NCBI GenBank assembly: GCA_003327435.1
Contig: QOQV01000002.1
Location: 186,001 to 250,000 of the forward strand
Source: Ignavibacteriota bacterium
Lineage (GTDB): Bacteria; Bacteroidota; Ignavibacteria; UBA10030; BY39
Direction: 5' to 3'
DNA length: 64,000 nt
Shown here: positions 1 through 9,772 of the stretch, in pieces
Layout: each line of letters starts with the position of its first letter
Position numbering within the stretch: the first letter of the stretch is position 1
The notes under the pieces: model-generated
Told to the model about the DNA's origin: nothing
The model's input: only the letters and a program-made list of their open reading frames with translations
The model's database searches: none
Translations under genes and position numbers: made by a program

Positions 1-2
1 CA

Positions 3-962
3 GATGAAGCTTTGAAAAATTATCCAGATATACTCAAACAATATTTTGGTACAATTATACCACCTGCTGACAACAAATTTGCAGCACTCAACAGTGCAGT
101 GTGGAGTGGCGGATCGTTTATTTATGTTCCCGCAGGTGTTCATGTGGATATTCCATTACAGGCATATTTTAGAATAAATTCGGAAAGTGCGGGACAATTT
201 GAAAGAACACTTATAATTGCTGAGCCAGGTAGTTTTGTTCATTATGTTGAAGGATGTACTGCACCCGTTTATGCTGTTGATGCGTTACACAGTGCAGTTG
301 TAGAAATCATCGTTAAAGAAGGTGCACGCGTCCGATACACAACTATTCAGAACTGGTCTGATAATGTCTATAACCTCGTAACAAAACGCTCTGCAGTTTA
401 TAAGGATGCAACAATGGAATGGGTCGATGGTAATATTGGCAGTAAACTTACAATGAAATATCCAGCGGTCTATTTAATGGAAAAAGGTGCACACGGAGAA
501 GTTCTCTCGGTTGCATACGCTGGCGATGGTCAGCATCAAGATACTGGTGGGAAAGCAATTCATTATGCACCACATACATCCTCTATTATTACCTCGAAAT
601 CAATCAGTAAAGGGACTGGTAGAGCGAGTTATAGGGGATTGTTAAAAGTTATGAAGGATGCCAAAGGTTCAAAGTCGAGTGTGAAGTGCGATGCTCTCTT
701 ATTAGATGATACTTCTCGTAGCGATACATATCCAAAAATCGAGATTGATGAAGATGAAGTGCAGATTGGTCATGAAGCAACTGTAAGCCGCGTCGGTGAA
801 GAACAACTTTTTTATCTTCAAAGTCGTGGTTTATCGGAAGAACAGGCAACCGCAATGATTGTAAGTGGTTTTATAGAACCGATTGTTCGTGAGCTCCCTA
901 TGGAATATGCTGTAGAGCTAAATCGTTTGATTGCTCTTGAAATGGAAGGTTCAGTTGGTTAA
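3..962 (+). CDS. sufB: Fe-S cluster assembly protein SufB (5' end truncated by window)
   Basis: Frame is open from base 3 (GAT GAA GCT TTG AAA...), upstream of the listed start. Motifs [40 protein letters not shown] and [11 protein letters not shown] are typical of SufB. Confidence 0.95.
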   Translation, partial: DEALKNYPDILKQYFGTIIPPADNKFAALNSAVWSGGSFIYVPAGVHVDIPLQAYFRINSESAGQFERTLIIAEPGSFVHYVEGCTAPVYAVDALHSAVVEIIVKEGARVRYTTIQNWSDNVYNLVTKRSAVYKDATMEWVDGNIGSKLTMKYPAVYLMEKGAHGEVLSVAYAGDGQHQDTGGKAIHYAPHTSSIITSKSISKGTGRASYRGLLKVMKDAKGSKSSVKCDALLLDDTSRSDTYPKIEIDEDEVQIGHEATVSRVGEEQLFYLQSRGLSEEQATAMIVSGFIEPIVRELPMEYAVELNRLIALEMEGSVG

Positions 963-1000
963 AATAATTGTTTAAATATCAATTAGGAAATTATATAGTT

Positions 1001-2269
1001 ATGATAGTGGATAAAAATATAGTGCAGACGATTTCAAAACTTAATAATGAACCGGAATGGCTTTTAAAAAGCAGAATCGAGGCATTATCTAACAGTGAAG
1101 GTACTTTGTTAAAAAGTTCTCGCCGCCTCGATTATTCCAATTTTAATTTAGAAAATTACAACATTATAAATAACGGTGAGATTCATTTTAATAAAAAATA
1201 TTTGGATGGTAAAATATCAAGTTCTATTTATGAGATTACCAAACGAAGTTCGCTAATCCAAATAGGCAAAACATTTGTAAGTAATTTTACAGCCAAAGAT
1301 ATAATATTCAAAGATATAAAAACTCTTTTGCAGGAAAACCCCTCTATTTTCGAAAAACATTTTATGAATTTCTTTAACAATTCTCATAAAGATAAGCTTG
1401 AATTATTTAATTATGCTCTCTGGCAGAATGGATATTTTCTCTATGTACCTGAAAATACTGAAGTTGAAATACCAATTCAAAATATATTCATTCTAAATAC
1501 TGATGGTAAAGCTATATTCTTGAATAACTTTATTGTTTTAGAGAAAAGAAGTAAGGTTACATTTATAGATTCACAGCTTTCTTATCAAACCAAGGAAGCT
1601 TCACTTGTTAATAATATGCTGAATGTATTTATCGCTGATGATGCACAATTGGATTACATAAGTATTCAGGAATATGATAAAAATGTTAATTCGATAAATA
1701 ATAAAAACTTTTTCCTTCAGAAAGATTCCAGAGCTAATTGGTTCGAGGTTGTATTTGGTGGCAAAGCAACCAAAAACAGTTTGGAAGCAAACCTATACCA
1801 CTCTGGTGCTGAAGTTTATATGCAAGGGTTATATTTTGCAGGAAAAGATCAGCAAATGGAATTTAATACAGCGCAAATGCATCATGTTGGTTATACCAAA
1901 AGTGATTTGCTTTACACTGGAGCTTTAAAAGATAATGCAATCACAAGTTATGAGGGTATGATTCGTGTGAATCAGGGTGCACAAAAGACAGATGCATATC
2001 AAAAAAATAAAAATCTGATTTTATCCAGAGAAGCACATGCCGATTCAGAACCATTATTAGAAATTTTAGCAAATGATGTTCGCTGTACTCACGGAGCAAC
2101 CGTAAGCCCAGTCGACCCAGAAGATCTTTTTTACTTAATGAGCCGGGGTTTAGAAGAAGAAATAGCAAAAAAATTGTTGATTTCAGGATTTTTCAGTGAG
2201 GTTATTCAAAAAATTCCTGTCTCTGAAATTAAAGATGCTATTCAGCTACATATAGAAGAAAATATTTGA
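1001..2269 (+). CDS. sufD: Fe-S cluster assembly protein SufD
   Basis: SufB/D-like beta-helix protein with CTHGATVSPVDPEDLFYLMSRGL. Likely start is ATG 1001 (MIVDKN...); the TTG at 968 is probably too early. Confidence 0.9.
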   Translation: MIVDKNIVQTISKLNNEPEWLLKSRIEALSNSEGTLLKSSRRLDYSNFNLENYNIINNGEIHFNKKYLDGKISSSIYEITKRSSLIQIGKTFVSNFTAKDIIFKDIKTLLQENPSIFEKHFMNFFNNSHKDKLELFNYALWQNGYFLYVPENTEVEIPIQNIFILNTDGKAIFLNNFIVLEKRSKVTFIDSQLSYQTKEASLVNNMLNVFIADDAQLDYISIQEYDKNVNSINNKNFFLQKDSRANWFEVVFGGKATKNSLEANLYHSGAEVYMQGLYFAGKDQQMEFNTAQMHHVGYTKSDLLYTGALKDNAITSYEGMIRVNQGAQKTDAYQKNKNLILSREAHADSEPLLEILANDVRCTHGATVSPVDPEDLFYLMSRGLEEEIAKKLLISGFFSEVIQKIPVSEIKDAIQLHIEENI

Positions 2270-2300
2270 TTTCATTATTAATTGTTTTAAATTTCATTTT

Positions 2301-2606
2301 ATGAATATCGAAATTGATGAATATATAAAAAATTTAAAAGAAGGTGAAAAGAAACTTATCAGCCAGGACAATTATAGGATATTGTTAATAAATCATAATG
2401 GTAAGATATATGCGATCGATGCTTTTTGTTCGCACGAAGATGAATCTCTACAAGACGGTTTTGTGGATGATGGATGTATAGAGTGTCCGAAACATGGTGC
2501 TAAGTTCGATTTAAGCTCTGGTATGGTTAAAGCACTACCTGCTGTCAAACCAATTAAAACTTATAATATAATTTATGAAAATGATAAGTGCTATGTGAGC
2601 GTATAA
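2301..2606 (+). CDS. Rieske [2Fe-2S] ferredoxin-like protein
   Basis: CSH...CPKHGAKFDLSSG Rieske motif; located inside the suf operon. Confidence 0.85.
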   Translation: MNIEIDEYIKNLKEGEKKLISQDNYRILLINHNGKIYAIDAFCSHEDESLQDGFVDDGCIECPKHGAKFDLSSGMVKALPAVKPIKTYNIIYENDKCYVSV

Positions 2607-2607
2607 A

Positions 2608-3834
2608 ATGCTGGATGTAAAAAAAATAAAAGAAGATTTTTTAATCTTTCAAAGAAAAATTAAAGGAAATAATCTAATTTATCTTGATAGTGCTGCTACT
2701 ACCCAAAAACCAATACAGGTAATTGAAGCAATATCAAATTATTATCGTAATAACAATGCAAATGTACATCGTGGAGCTTATACATTAAGCGAAGAATCCA
2801 CAATGATGTACGAAAATGCCAGACAATCAGCCGCAAAATTTATAAATGCAAAGTCGAGTGAATCTATTGTATTCACCAGAAACGCAACAGAAGGAATAAA
2901 TCTTGTCGCAAATGCATGGGGATTGGAATATTTTAAAGCAGATGATGAAATACTTTTAACTCAAATGGAACATCACAGCAATCTGATACCCTGGCAGCTT
3001 GTTGCAAAAAAAACTGGAGCGAAATTAAAATTTATATACTTAGACCGAAATGGCGAACTGGATTTAAGTAATTTAGAAAATCTAATAAATGAAAAAACCA
3101 AATTTGTTTCACTTGTTCACATTTCAAATTCTTTAGGTACGATAAATCCGGTAAGAGATATTATCAAACATGCTCATAATTACAATATCCCGGTTATGAT
3201 AGATGCAACTCAGAGCGTACCCCATACATTTGTTGATGTGCAGGAACTTGATTGTGATTTTCTTGTATTTTCCGGTCATAAAATGCTTGGACCAACTGGT
3301 ATTGGTGTTTTATATGGAAAAGAAGAGTTACTTGATAAAATGCCTCCATTTATGGGGGGTGGAGAAATGATTAATGAAGTTCATTTAGATTGGGCAGATT
3401 ATAGAAGTATTCCCTGGAAATTTGAAGCTGGTACGCCAAATATTGCAGGTGCTATAGGTTTATCTGCAGCGATAGAGTATATTAACTCAATCGGTAAAGA
3501 AAATATTGAACAACATGGAAAGAGATTAACACAGTTTGCAATTGAAGAATTAGAGAAAATTGATGGTATTGAAATTTATGGTCCAAAGTTTAATCGTGGT
3601 CCACTTGTGGCTTTTAATATTAAAAATATTCACCCACACGATGTGTCTACAATACTTGATGAATATGGTGTTGCTGTTCGAGCAGGTCATCATTGCACAC
3701 AACCAGTGATGCAATGGCTCAATGTACCAGCTACTGTGCGAGCAAGTTTTTATGTTTACAATTCGTTTGAAGATGTCGAAGTGTTAATCAAAGGACTGAA
3801 AAAAACCAAGGAGGTTTTTGCAGGTGTCTATTGA
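2608..3834 (+). CDS. sufS: Cysteine desulfurase SufS
   Basis: YLDSAATTQKP, FSGHKMLGPTGIGVLYG, RAGHHCTQPVM; class V aminotransferase fold. Confidence 0.95.
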   Translation: MLDVKKIKEDFLIFQRKIKGNNLIYLDSAATTQKPIQVIEAISNYYRNNNANVHRGAYTLSEESTMMYENARQSAAKFINAKSSESIVFTRNATEGINLVANAWGLEYFKADDEILLTQMEHHSNLIPWQLVAKKTGAKLKFIYLDRNGELDLSNLENLINEKTKFVSLVHISNSLGTINPVRDIIKHAHNYNIPVMIDATQSVPHTFVDVQELDCDFLVFSGHKMLGPTGIGVLYGKEELLDKMPPFMGGGEMINEVHLDWADYRSIPWKFEAGTPNIAGAIGLSAAIEYINSIGKENIEQHGKRLTQFAIEELEKIDGIEIYGPKFNRGPLVAFNIKNIHPHDVSTILDEYGVAVRAGHHCTQPVMQWLNVPATVRASFYVYNSFEDVEVLIKGLKKTKEVFAGVY

Positions 3835-4288
3835 AGATTTATATTCCGAAATAGTTCTTGAACATTATAAAGAACCCCACAATGTAGGTGAAATACAGTC
3901 CCCTGAAATTTTTGCCAAAGGATTTAATGAATCGTGTGGGGATGATATAAAAATATTTGCCAGAGTAAAAGATAACAAAATCGAAGATATAAAATTTTTA
4001 GGAAAAGGTTGTGCAATAAGCCAATCATCTGCCTCAATGATGACGGACTTGCTAAAAGGAAAATCAATTAATGAAGTCAAGGAATTCATAAAAGCATTTA
4101 ATAAAAAAATAACAGGTGAAGAGAATTTTCCAGAAGATTCAGATGAGTGGTTTGAGTTATCAGCCCTCAAAGGTGTTATTAAATTTCCAATTAGAGTAAA
4201 ATGTGCCAGTTTAGCATGGCATACACTTGCTCAAGGGATAAGAGATTACGAAAACAAATTAATAAGGAGAAACAATGAACAACTTTAA
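3824..4288 (+). CDS. sufU: SufU/IscU-type Fe-S scaffold
   Basis: LYSEIVLEHYKEPHNVG, GKGCAISQSSASMMTDLLKG, RVKCASLAWHTL. Probable GTG start at 3824 overlapping sufS. Confidence 0.9.
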   Translation: MSIEDLYSEIVLEHYKEPHNVGEIQSPEIFAKGFNESCGDDIKIFARVKDNKIEDIKFLGKGCAISQSSASMMTDLLKGKSINEVKEFIKAFNKKITGEENFPEDSDEWFELSALKGVIKFPIRVKCASLAWHTLAQGIRDYENKLIRRNNEQL

Positions 4289-4634
4289 ATCCAATGAAGT
4301 ATCACCGGTTGAACTAACCGATAGTGCAGTTAACGAAATTAACAAAATTAAAAACGCAAACAATGTTCCAGAAAATTATGGTTTAAGATTGGGTGTAAGA
4401 AGCGGTGGCTGTTGTGGACTTGAATATATTTTAGGATTTGAAAATAATATTCAAGAAAATGATAAAGTGTATGAGTCGAATGGTATTAGAATTATAATAG
4501 ATAATAACAGTTTGTATTTTTTGAATGGTGCTAAATTAGATTTTCAAGTAAGTGAATTTGGACAGGGTTTCGTTTTCCAGAATTTGCAAAACGATATTGG
4601 AAATAGTTGCGATTGTGAAAATGGAACTTGTTAA
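4275..4634 (+). CDS. A-type Fe-S carrier (SufA/HesB family)
   Basis: LRLGVRSGGCCGLEYILGF..., end of suf operon. C-terminal cysteines are CDCENGTC rather than the usual CGCG. Confidence 0.8.
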   Translation: MNNFKSNEVSPVELTDSAVNEINKIKNANNVPENYGLRLGVRSGGCCGLEYILGFENNIQENDKVYESNGIRIIIDNNSLYFLNGAKLDFQVSEFGQGFVFQNLQNDIGNSCDCENGTC

Positions 4635-4682
4635 TTAACATTAATCTAAATACAAACAATAACAAAAAAGGAGAAATACATT

Positions 4683-5315
4683 ATGTCTTACGAATGGAAG
4701 TTCGGTAAACGACCATATACAGATGAAGAAGCTAAACAATTATTAAAGGATGTTGTAAGTCCCGAAACAACTGATTGGCATTATAACATCCACCAAAAAG
4801 GTTATGTAACTGCATTAAATAACATCGAGAAGGCACTTGAAAAAGCAGATCGAACTGCAGCCAATGGCAATTACAGTGAAATCGGTGAATTAAAGAGAAG
4901 ATTTACCTGGAATCATTCAGGTGCTTTGTTGCACGAGATCTATTGGGAATGCCTTGGTGGCGATGGCGATCCAAAGAAAGGTCCAGAAATTCTTTCAGCA
5001 ATTGAGAAAGAATTTGGTTCTTTCGACAATTGGAAAGCCGATTTTAAAGCTACAGCAATATCTGCAAAGTTGAGTGGTTGGGGTCTATTGGTTTATGATG
5101 CACTATATTCCCAAAGATTATTGAATGTTCTGGTGGATGAGCACCAATATGGTGCGATTTGGGGTGGAATACCTCTAATTGCTCTTGATGTTTTTGAACA
5201 CGCTTATTACCATAAAGATGGTGCAAAACGAGCAGTATATATTGATAATGTTATTGCCCATCTTCATTGGGAAAGAATTAACGAACGATACAAAAAATTA
5301 GTATTTAAAAAGTAA
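4683..5315 (+). CDS. Fe/Mn superoxide dismutase
   Basis: FTWNHSGALLHEIYW, SGWGLLVYD, DVFEHAYYHKDG. Confidence 0.9.
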   Translation: MSYEWKFGKRPYTDEEAKQLLKDVVSPETTDWHYNIHQKGYVTALNNIEKALEKADRTAANGNYSEIGELKRRFTWNHSGALLHEIYWECLGGDGDPKKGPEILSAIEKEFGSFDNWKADFKATAISAKLSGWGLLVYDALYSQRLLNVLVDEHQYGAIWGGIPLIALDVFEHAYYHKDGAKRAVYIDNVIAHLHWERINERYKKLVFKK

Positions 5316-5327
5316 AAACAAATAGTA

Positions 5328-5357
5328 AAAGGTCTTCCATAAAAATGGAAGGCCTTT
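5328..5357 (+). terminator. Rho-independent terminator after SOD
   Basis: AAAGGTCTTCCAT-AAAA-ATGGAAGGCCTTT hairpin (one G-U pair), followed by a T-rich tract. Confidence 0.8.
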
Positions 5358-5366
5358 ATTTATTTT

Positions 5367-5795
5367 ATGAAAATTTTAATTCTCTGCACTGGTAATTCCT
5401 GCCGAAGCCAGATGGCGGAAGGTATTTTGAAAAATCTTGATCCAACACTTGAAGTCTATTCTGCTGGAACATATCCTGCCTCAGAAGTTAATCCTTTTGC
5501 AATCGAAGTTATGAAAGAAATTGGAATTGATATAAGTAATCAAAAACCCAAAAATGTTAATATGTTTTTAAATGAATCTTTTGATTATGTTATCACAGTT
5601 TGTGATAGTGCAAAAGAGTCATGTCCGGTTTTTTCTGGATATGTTAAAAACCGTTTGCATTATAGTTTTGAAGACCCAGCTGCTACTCAGGGAGAGAAAG
5701 AAAAAGTAATTTCAGTATATCGAAAAGTTAGGAATCAGATCAGAGATGCCTTCTCAAAATTATATCAGGAAAAATTCAAAAATATTAGACAATAA
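5367..5795 (+). CDS. Low-molecular-weight phosphatase / thioredoxin-type arsenate reductase
   Basis: CTGNSCRSQMAEG P-loop, ITVCDSAKESCPVF, EDPAATQG. Confidence 0.85.
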   Translation: MKILILCTGNSCRSQMAEGILKNLDPTLEVYSAGTYPASEVNPFAIEVMKEIGIDISNQKPKNVNMFLNESFDYVITVCDSAKESCPVFSGYVKNRLHYSFEDPAATQGEKEKVISVYRKVRNQIRDAFSKLYQEKFKNIRQ

Positions 5796-5798
5796 TTT

Positions 5799-7976
5799 CT
5801 AATAAGATGGATTTATTATTAATCTTCCTGCATTTTTTATTTTTACCCAATACCCATATTTAGGTAATAGTGTATCTGCTACTTCATAGTGATCATTAAT
5901 GTATAGATAAAAGTTTGAAATAATATTATTAGTTGGTTCCTGTATGATATTAATTACTGGTATTGAATAGAGTAACGAAATACCAATTAAATTCCAGCCA
6001 GATTGAACATAAATTGTATCAGAATTTTTTACAAAGCCTGAGATATTGATATCTTCAGTTGAATTGAACTTAACCCAGTAAGCTTTTCCATTTTGAAGAG
6101 TGGTTTTAACTGTATATTTATTGTTTTCGTAACTGTAGATATTTGAAGTTGCTGTTGGAAAAATTATTTGACTTGAATAATCATCAAGTATAAGTGGTAA
6201 TGAAATTAAATTCCATCCAGGAGATGTTTGCAATGTCATACTTGTTCCTCCAACTGTATAGCTATAAAAGCCTGTCGGTGCATTTGCAGGTAACTTAACA
6301 TTGTCACCATCAATATTTGTTACGCTAATGTAATATTGGACAATGGAATTTATAGGAAATGTGGGTATCGTCGCTATGTATTCGTTTAAATTCCCAGTTG
6401 GTGTTAATAAAACAAAATTATTGAAATTGTTTTCTGTTCCATAATAAACTTTACATAAATTGAGATCCAAACTAATTACGGAATTAATTGTTACTATTAC
6501 ATTTTGAGGAGTGTTTAACTTGACGCCACTCAATGGTGTGTGATAAACATAAGGTTTATAGTAATCTACAGCAGCTGTTGCATTTAATATCCCGTATCCG
6601 TAGTAATTATCTGGAGTTTTCCATTTTGAGGCTGTCATTTTCATTGCAGTCCGTACTTGCAATGGAGTTAGGGAAGGATGAGCTGAAAGTATTAGAGCTG
6701 CAACACCCGCTGTCAAAGGACAGGAGAATGAAGTTCCATTTACTCTTGAATAACCATTAACAATTGATGAGCTTGCAACCTTGACTGCTGTACCCATTGC
6801 CATCACATCGGGTTTAATTCGACCGTCGTATGAAGGTCCGTATGAACTAAAGTAGGAACGAACCCCGTTCGAGTCGACTGCACCAGCTGCAATTACTCCA
6901 AATCCATCAGCAGGAGCTACAAGTGTGTTTGGTGTACCTGTGCTTGCTTCGTTTCCAGCTGAATTTACAACTACAACACCTAAAGTATCTGCTCGATTAG
7001 CGGCTTTTGTTATAATTGTAGTGTTTCCATCCATATTTTGCCAGGTCCAGCTCGTATAAGGTGCATCATATGTTAAATACCCTAAAGAAGTGCTTGTTAC
7101 ATCAACTCCCAGACTTTCTGCCCATTCTATAGCTCTTACCCAGTTATCTTCTTCAACTGGTGTCTCACTAAAATCATTTTCTGTCCTGGCAATAATATAA
7201 CTTGCTTTATATGCAGGTCCGATTAATTGACCTTCTTTGTATCCACCAATTGTTGAAAGTGTATTCACTCCATGATCACCAGCTCCTGAAGGTACTACAT
7301 CAGGATATGGATCGTTATCTACAAAATCATACTTTGCAATAATATTCATCTGAGCAAATGATTCGTGGCTCATTAAACGAAATCCATTATCGAAAACACC
7401 AACAATAACACCCTGACCTCTGATACCTTTATTATGGAGTGGAATTACATTTATTTGATCTACTTGTTTCCTTGAGGTACCATAATTCAATGAATCAGCT
7501 TTATTTGTGTCGTTTGATTCTTCATAAATTTCAAAGCTCTCTTCAGTTTTCTTTTTACCATAGCTTGCCACGATGTCTATTTTTTCTATAAATGGTAAGC
7601 TTCGAAGTTGTTCTATTTCTTCAGCAGTTGCATAACAACTTAAAGCATTGAACCATTTAGATGAGTATCGAATGGATGAGACCTTTGATGAAACCTGCTC
7701 GATGTATCTTGGATTAACAGGTAGATCCCTTTCGTCTATTAATTTATTAGACGGAAGTACTTTTGCTCTTCTCTGAGCAGCCCTCTCAGAAATTAATTCG
7801 GTCACGCTGTAGTTGTTTTTATCGATGGTTCCTTTATCCTTAAAGTAAACCCAGATTTTTATTTGCTCAGAAGGTGTTGTACTTTGAATTTTATTTTGTA
7901 AACCCAGACTTATGGGAGCCAATGTCTGTGAGAATGTGGTTAATGAACTTAAAATTAAAACTAATATATAACGCAT
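5799..7976 (-). CDS. Secreted subtilisin-like S8 peptidase with a C-terminal duplicated GWN/GYWVK module
   Basis: Signal peptide; VGVFDNGFRLMSHE (Asp), GDHGVNTLSTIGG (His), GTSFSCPLTAGVAALIL (Ser). Confidence 0.9.
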   Translation of the reverse strand: MRYILVLILSSLTTFSQTLAPISLGLQNKIQSTTPSEQIKIWVYFKDKGTIDKNNYSVTELISERAAQRRAKVLPSNKLIDERDLPVNPRYIEQVSSKVSSIRYSSKWFNALSCYATAEEIEQLRSLPFIEKIDIVASYGKKKTEESFEIYEESNDTNKADSLNYGTSRKQVDQINVIPLHNKGIRGQGVIVGVFDNGFRLMSHESFAQMNIIAKYDFVDNDPYPDVVPSGAGDHGVNTLSTIGGYKEGQLIGPAYKASYIIARTENDFSETPVEEDNWVRAIEWAESLGVDVTSTSLGYLTYDAPYTSWTWQNMDGNTTIITKAANRADTLGVVVVNSAGNEASTGTPNTLVAPADGFGVIAAGAVDSNGVRSYFSSYGPSYDGRIKPDVMAMGTAVKVASSSIVNGYSRVNGTSFSCPLTAGVAALILSAHPSLTPLQVRTAMKMTASKWKTPDNYYGYGILNATAAVDYYKPYVYHTPLSGVKLNTPQNVIVTINSVISLDLNLCKVYYGTENNFNNFVLLTPTGNLNEYIATIPTFPINSIVQYYISVTNIDGDNVKLPANAPTGFYSYTVGGTSMTLQTSPGWNLISLPLILDDYSSQIIFPTATSNIYSYENNKYTVKTTLQNGKAYWVKFNSTEDINISGFVKNSDTIYVQSGWNLIGISLLYSIPVINIIQEPTNNIISNFYLYINDHYEVADTLLPKYGYWVKIKNAGRLIINPSY

Positions 7977-8055
7977 TTATAAAATTCCTTTGTTGATAAA
8001 TTAATTTTAATCATAATAACTAAGTTTTGCAAAAAAAGCAAATACTTTAGTAACC

Positions 8056-8086
8056 TTTGAAATATAGCATATTTTTAATATATTTG
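8056..8086 (+). promoter_or_regulatory. Candidate promoter TTTG-N19-TATATTTG
   Basis: TTTG 8056-8059, TATATTTG 8079-8086, just upstream of ATG 8097; matches the Bacteroidota TTG/TAnnTTTG pattern. Confidence 0.55.
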
Positions 8087-8096
8087 ATTTGTAAAT

Positions 8097-8747
8097 ATGA
8101 AATCAATAAAATGCGTAATTTTTGATGTAGATGGTACATTAGCACGAACTAATCAGCTTATCCTGGAAAGTTTTAATTTTATTACTGCGAAATATCTCAA
8201 TAGAACATATAGATTTGAAGAAATTACAAAAATGTTCGGACCACCTGAAGAAGTTGCGCTCGAAAATTTACTGGGCGTTAATTATTCAGATGAGGTATTC
8301 AAGGAATTTTTAACATTTTATAAAAAGCACCACAAAAAGCTTGCAAGTTTATATCCAGGTATCAAAGATGTTTTGATATTTTTAAGAAATAATGGAATTA
8401 TTTTAAGTGTATTTACAGGTAAGGGTAAAAATAGTACCTTGATAACTCTTGAAGAATTAGAGATTAAAGATTTCTTTGATATGATAGTTACTGGCAACGA
8501 TGTAATTAACCATAAACCAGCAGGTGAAGGTATAAATAAAATTTTAGACTGTTTTGGAATGGGAAAAGATAATGTGATAATGATTGGAGATTCGGTTTCA
8601 GATGTAAAAGCAGCGAAGGAAGCAAAAATCAAATTTGGAGCTGCATTATGGGATTCATACTCGAAAGAAAAAGTTTTACTTGAAGATGTGGACTATGTTT
8701 TTGAAAACATTGAACAATTAAAAATATTTTTAAAGAACAATATTTGA
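8097..8747 (+). CDS. HAD-superfamily phosphatase
   Basis: FDVDGTLARTN, VFTGKGK, MIGDSVSDVKAAKEA. Confidence 0.85.
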   Translation: MKSIKCVIFDVDGTLARTNQLILESFNFITAKYLNRTYRFEEITKMFGPPEEVALENLLGVNYSDEVFKEFLTFYKKHHKKLASLYPGIKDVLIFLRNNGIILSVFTGKGKNSTLITLEELEIKDFFDMIVTGNDVINHKPAGEGINKILDCFGMGKDNVIMIGDSVSDVKAAKEAKIKFGAALWDSYSKEKVLLEDVDYVFENIEQLKIFLKNNI

Positions 8748-8754
8748 GGTTTTA

Positions 8755-9753
8755 GTGAGTAGACTGAATATAGGTGTTGTTGGAGTTGGACATTTAGGTG
8801 CATTGCACGCAAAAATGTTAGTAAATATAGATTCTGCCAAATTAGTTGGTGTATACGATTCGAATCATGAGCGAGCACTTAAAATTGCTGAAGAATTTCA
8901 GCTTAAAGCTTATCATTCTTATGAAGAGTTATTGAGGGAAACAGATGCAGTAACTATAGCAGTTAATACAAAAGCTCATTATGAAGTTGCTATACAGGCT
9001 CTTCAAGCCGGTAAACATATTTTCATCGAGAAACCAATTACTGAAACAATTAAACAGGCAGAGGAGCTCATTAATCTAAGTAAACAAAAAAAATTAAAAA
9101 TTCAAGTTGGCCACATTGAGAGATTTAATCCAGCGCTTTTAGCAGTTGAACACATTAAGTTAGCACCCTTATTTATAGAATCTCACCGATTAGCACAATT
9201 TAACCCCCGTGGTTCGGATGTTGCTGTGGTACACGATTTAATGATTCATGATATTGATATAATTTTGAGTCTTGTAAAATCTCCAGTCGAGCAAGTATTC
9301 GCTAATGGTGTAGCGGTAATTACAGATACTATTGATATTGCAAATGCACGAATTCAATTTGCAAACGGTTGTATAGCAAATGTTACGGCAAGTAGAATAT
9401 CAAAATCTAAAATGCGCAAGATGAGATTATTTCAAAAAGATGCATATATATCGCTTGATTTTAATGAGGGGAATGCTGAAATTTTTAGGTTGGTTGATGC
9501 TTCGGAAGTTGGTCAATCAGTTCCTGATGTACTGGGAATGTTTAATTTAGAAACATTAAACAAAAAAATCGTATACGAAAAGCCTAAAAAGAACGAAATA
9601 AATGCACTCAAGCATGAGCTCGAATTATTTATTGATGCAATAGTTAATCATAAAACACCTCAAGTAACAGCAGAGGATGGTTTGCGTGCTCTCGAAGTCG
9701 CTCAAATGATTGTGGATAAAATTAGTTCTCAACAGCCATTTTATAAAATCTGA
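8755..9753 (+). CDS. Gfo/Idh/MocA-family oxidoreductase
   Basis: GVVGVGHLGALHAKML Rossmann motif, IFIEKPIT, HDLMIHDID. Confidence 0.85.
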   Translation: MSRLNIGVVGVGHLGALHAKMLVNIDSAKLVGVYDSNHERALKIAEEFQLKAYHSYEELLRETDAVTIAVNTKAHYEVAIQALQAGKHIFIEKPITETIKQAEELINLSKQKKLKIQVGHIERFNPALLAVEHIKLAPLFIESHRLAQFNPRGSDVAVVHDLMIHDIDIILSLVKSPVEQVFANGVAVITDTIDIANARIQFANGCIANVTASRISKSKMRKMRLFQKDAYISLDFNEGNAEIFRLVDASEVGQSVPDVLGMFNLETLNKKIVYEKPKKNEINALKHELELFIDAIVNHKTPQVTAEDGLRALEVAQMIVDKISSQQPFYKI

Positions 9754-9772
9754 TTGTTCAAATTATAAAACT

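Noticed and set aside
649-855. Minus-strand ORF inside sufB, and many similar 60-110 aa antisense ORFs across the window (e.g. 3865-4170, 8318-8632, 33103-33441, 42696-43148, 59566-59886)
   Set aside because: They are shadows of strongly supported genes on the other strand, with no motifs and low-complexity compositions.
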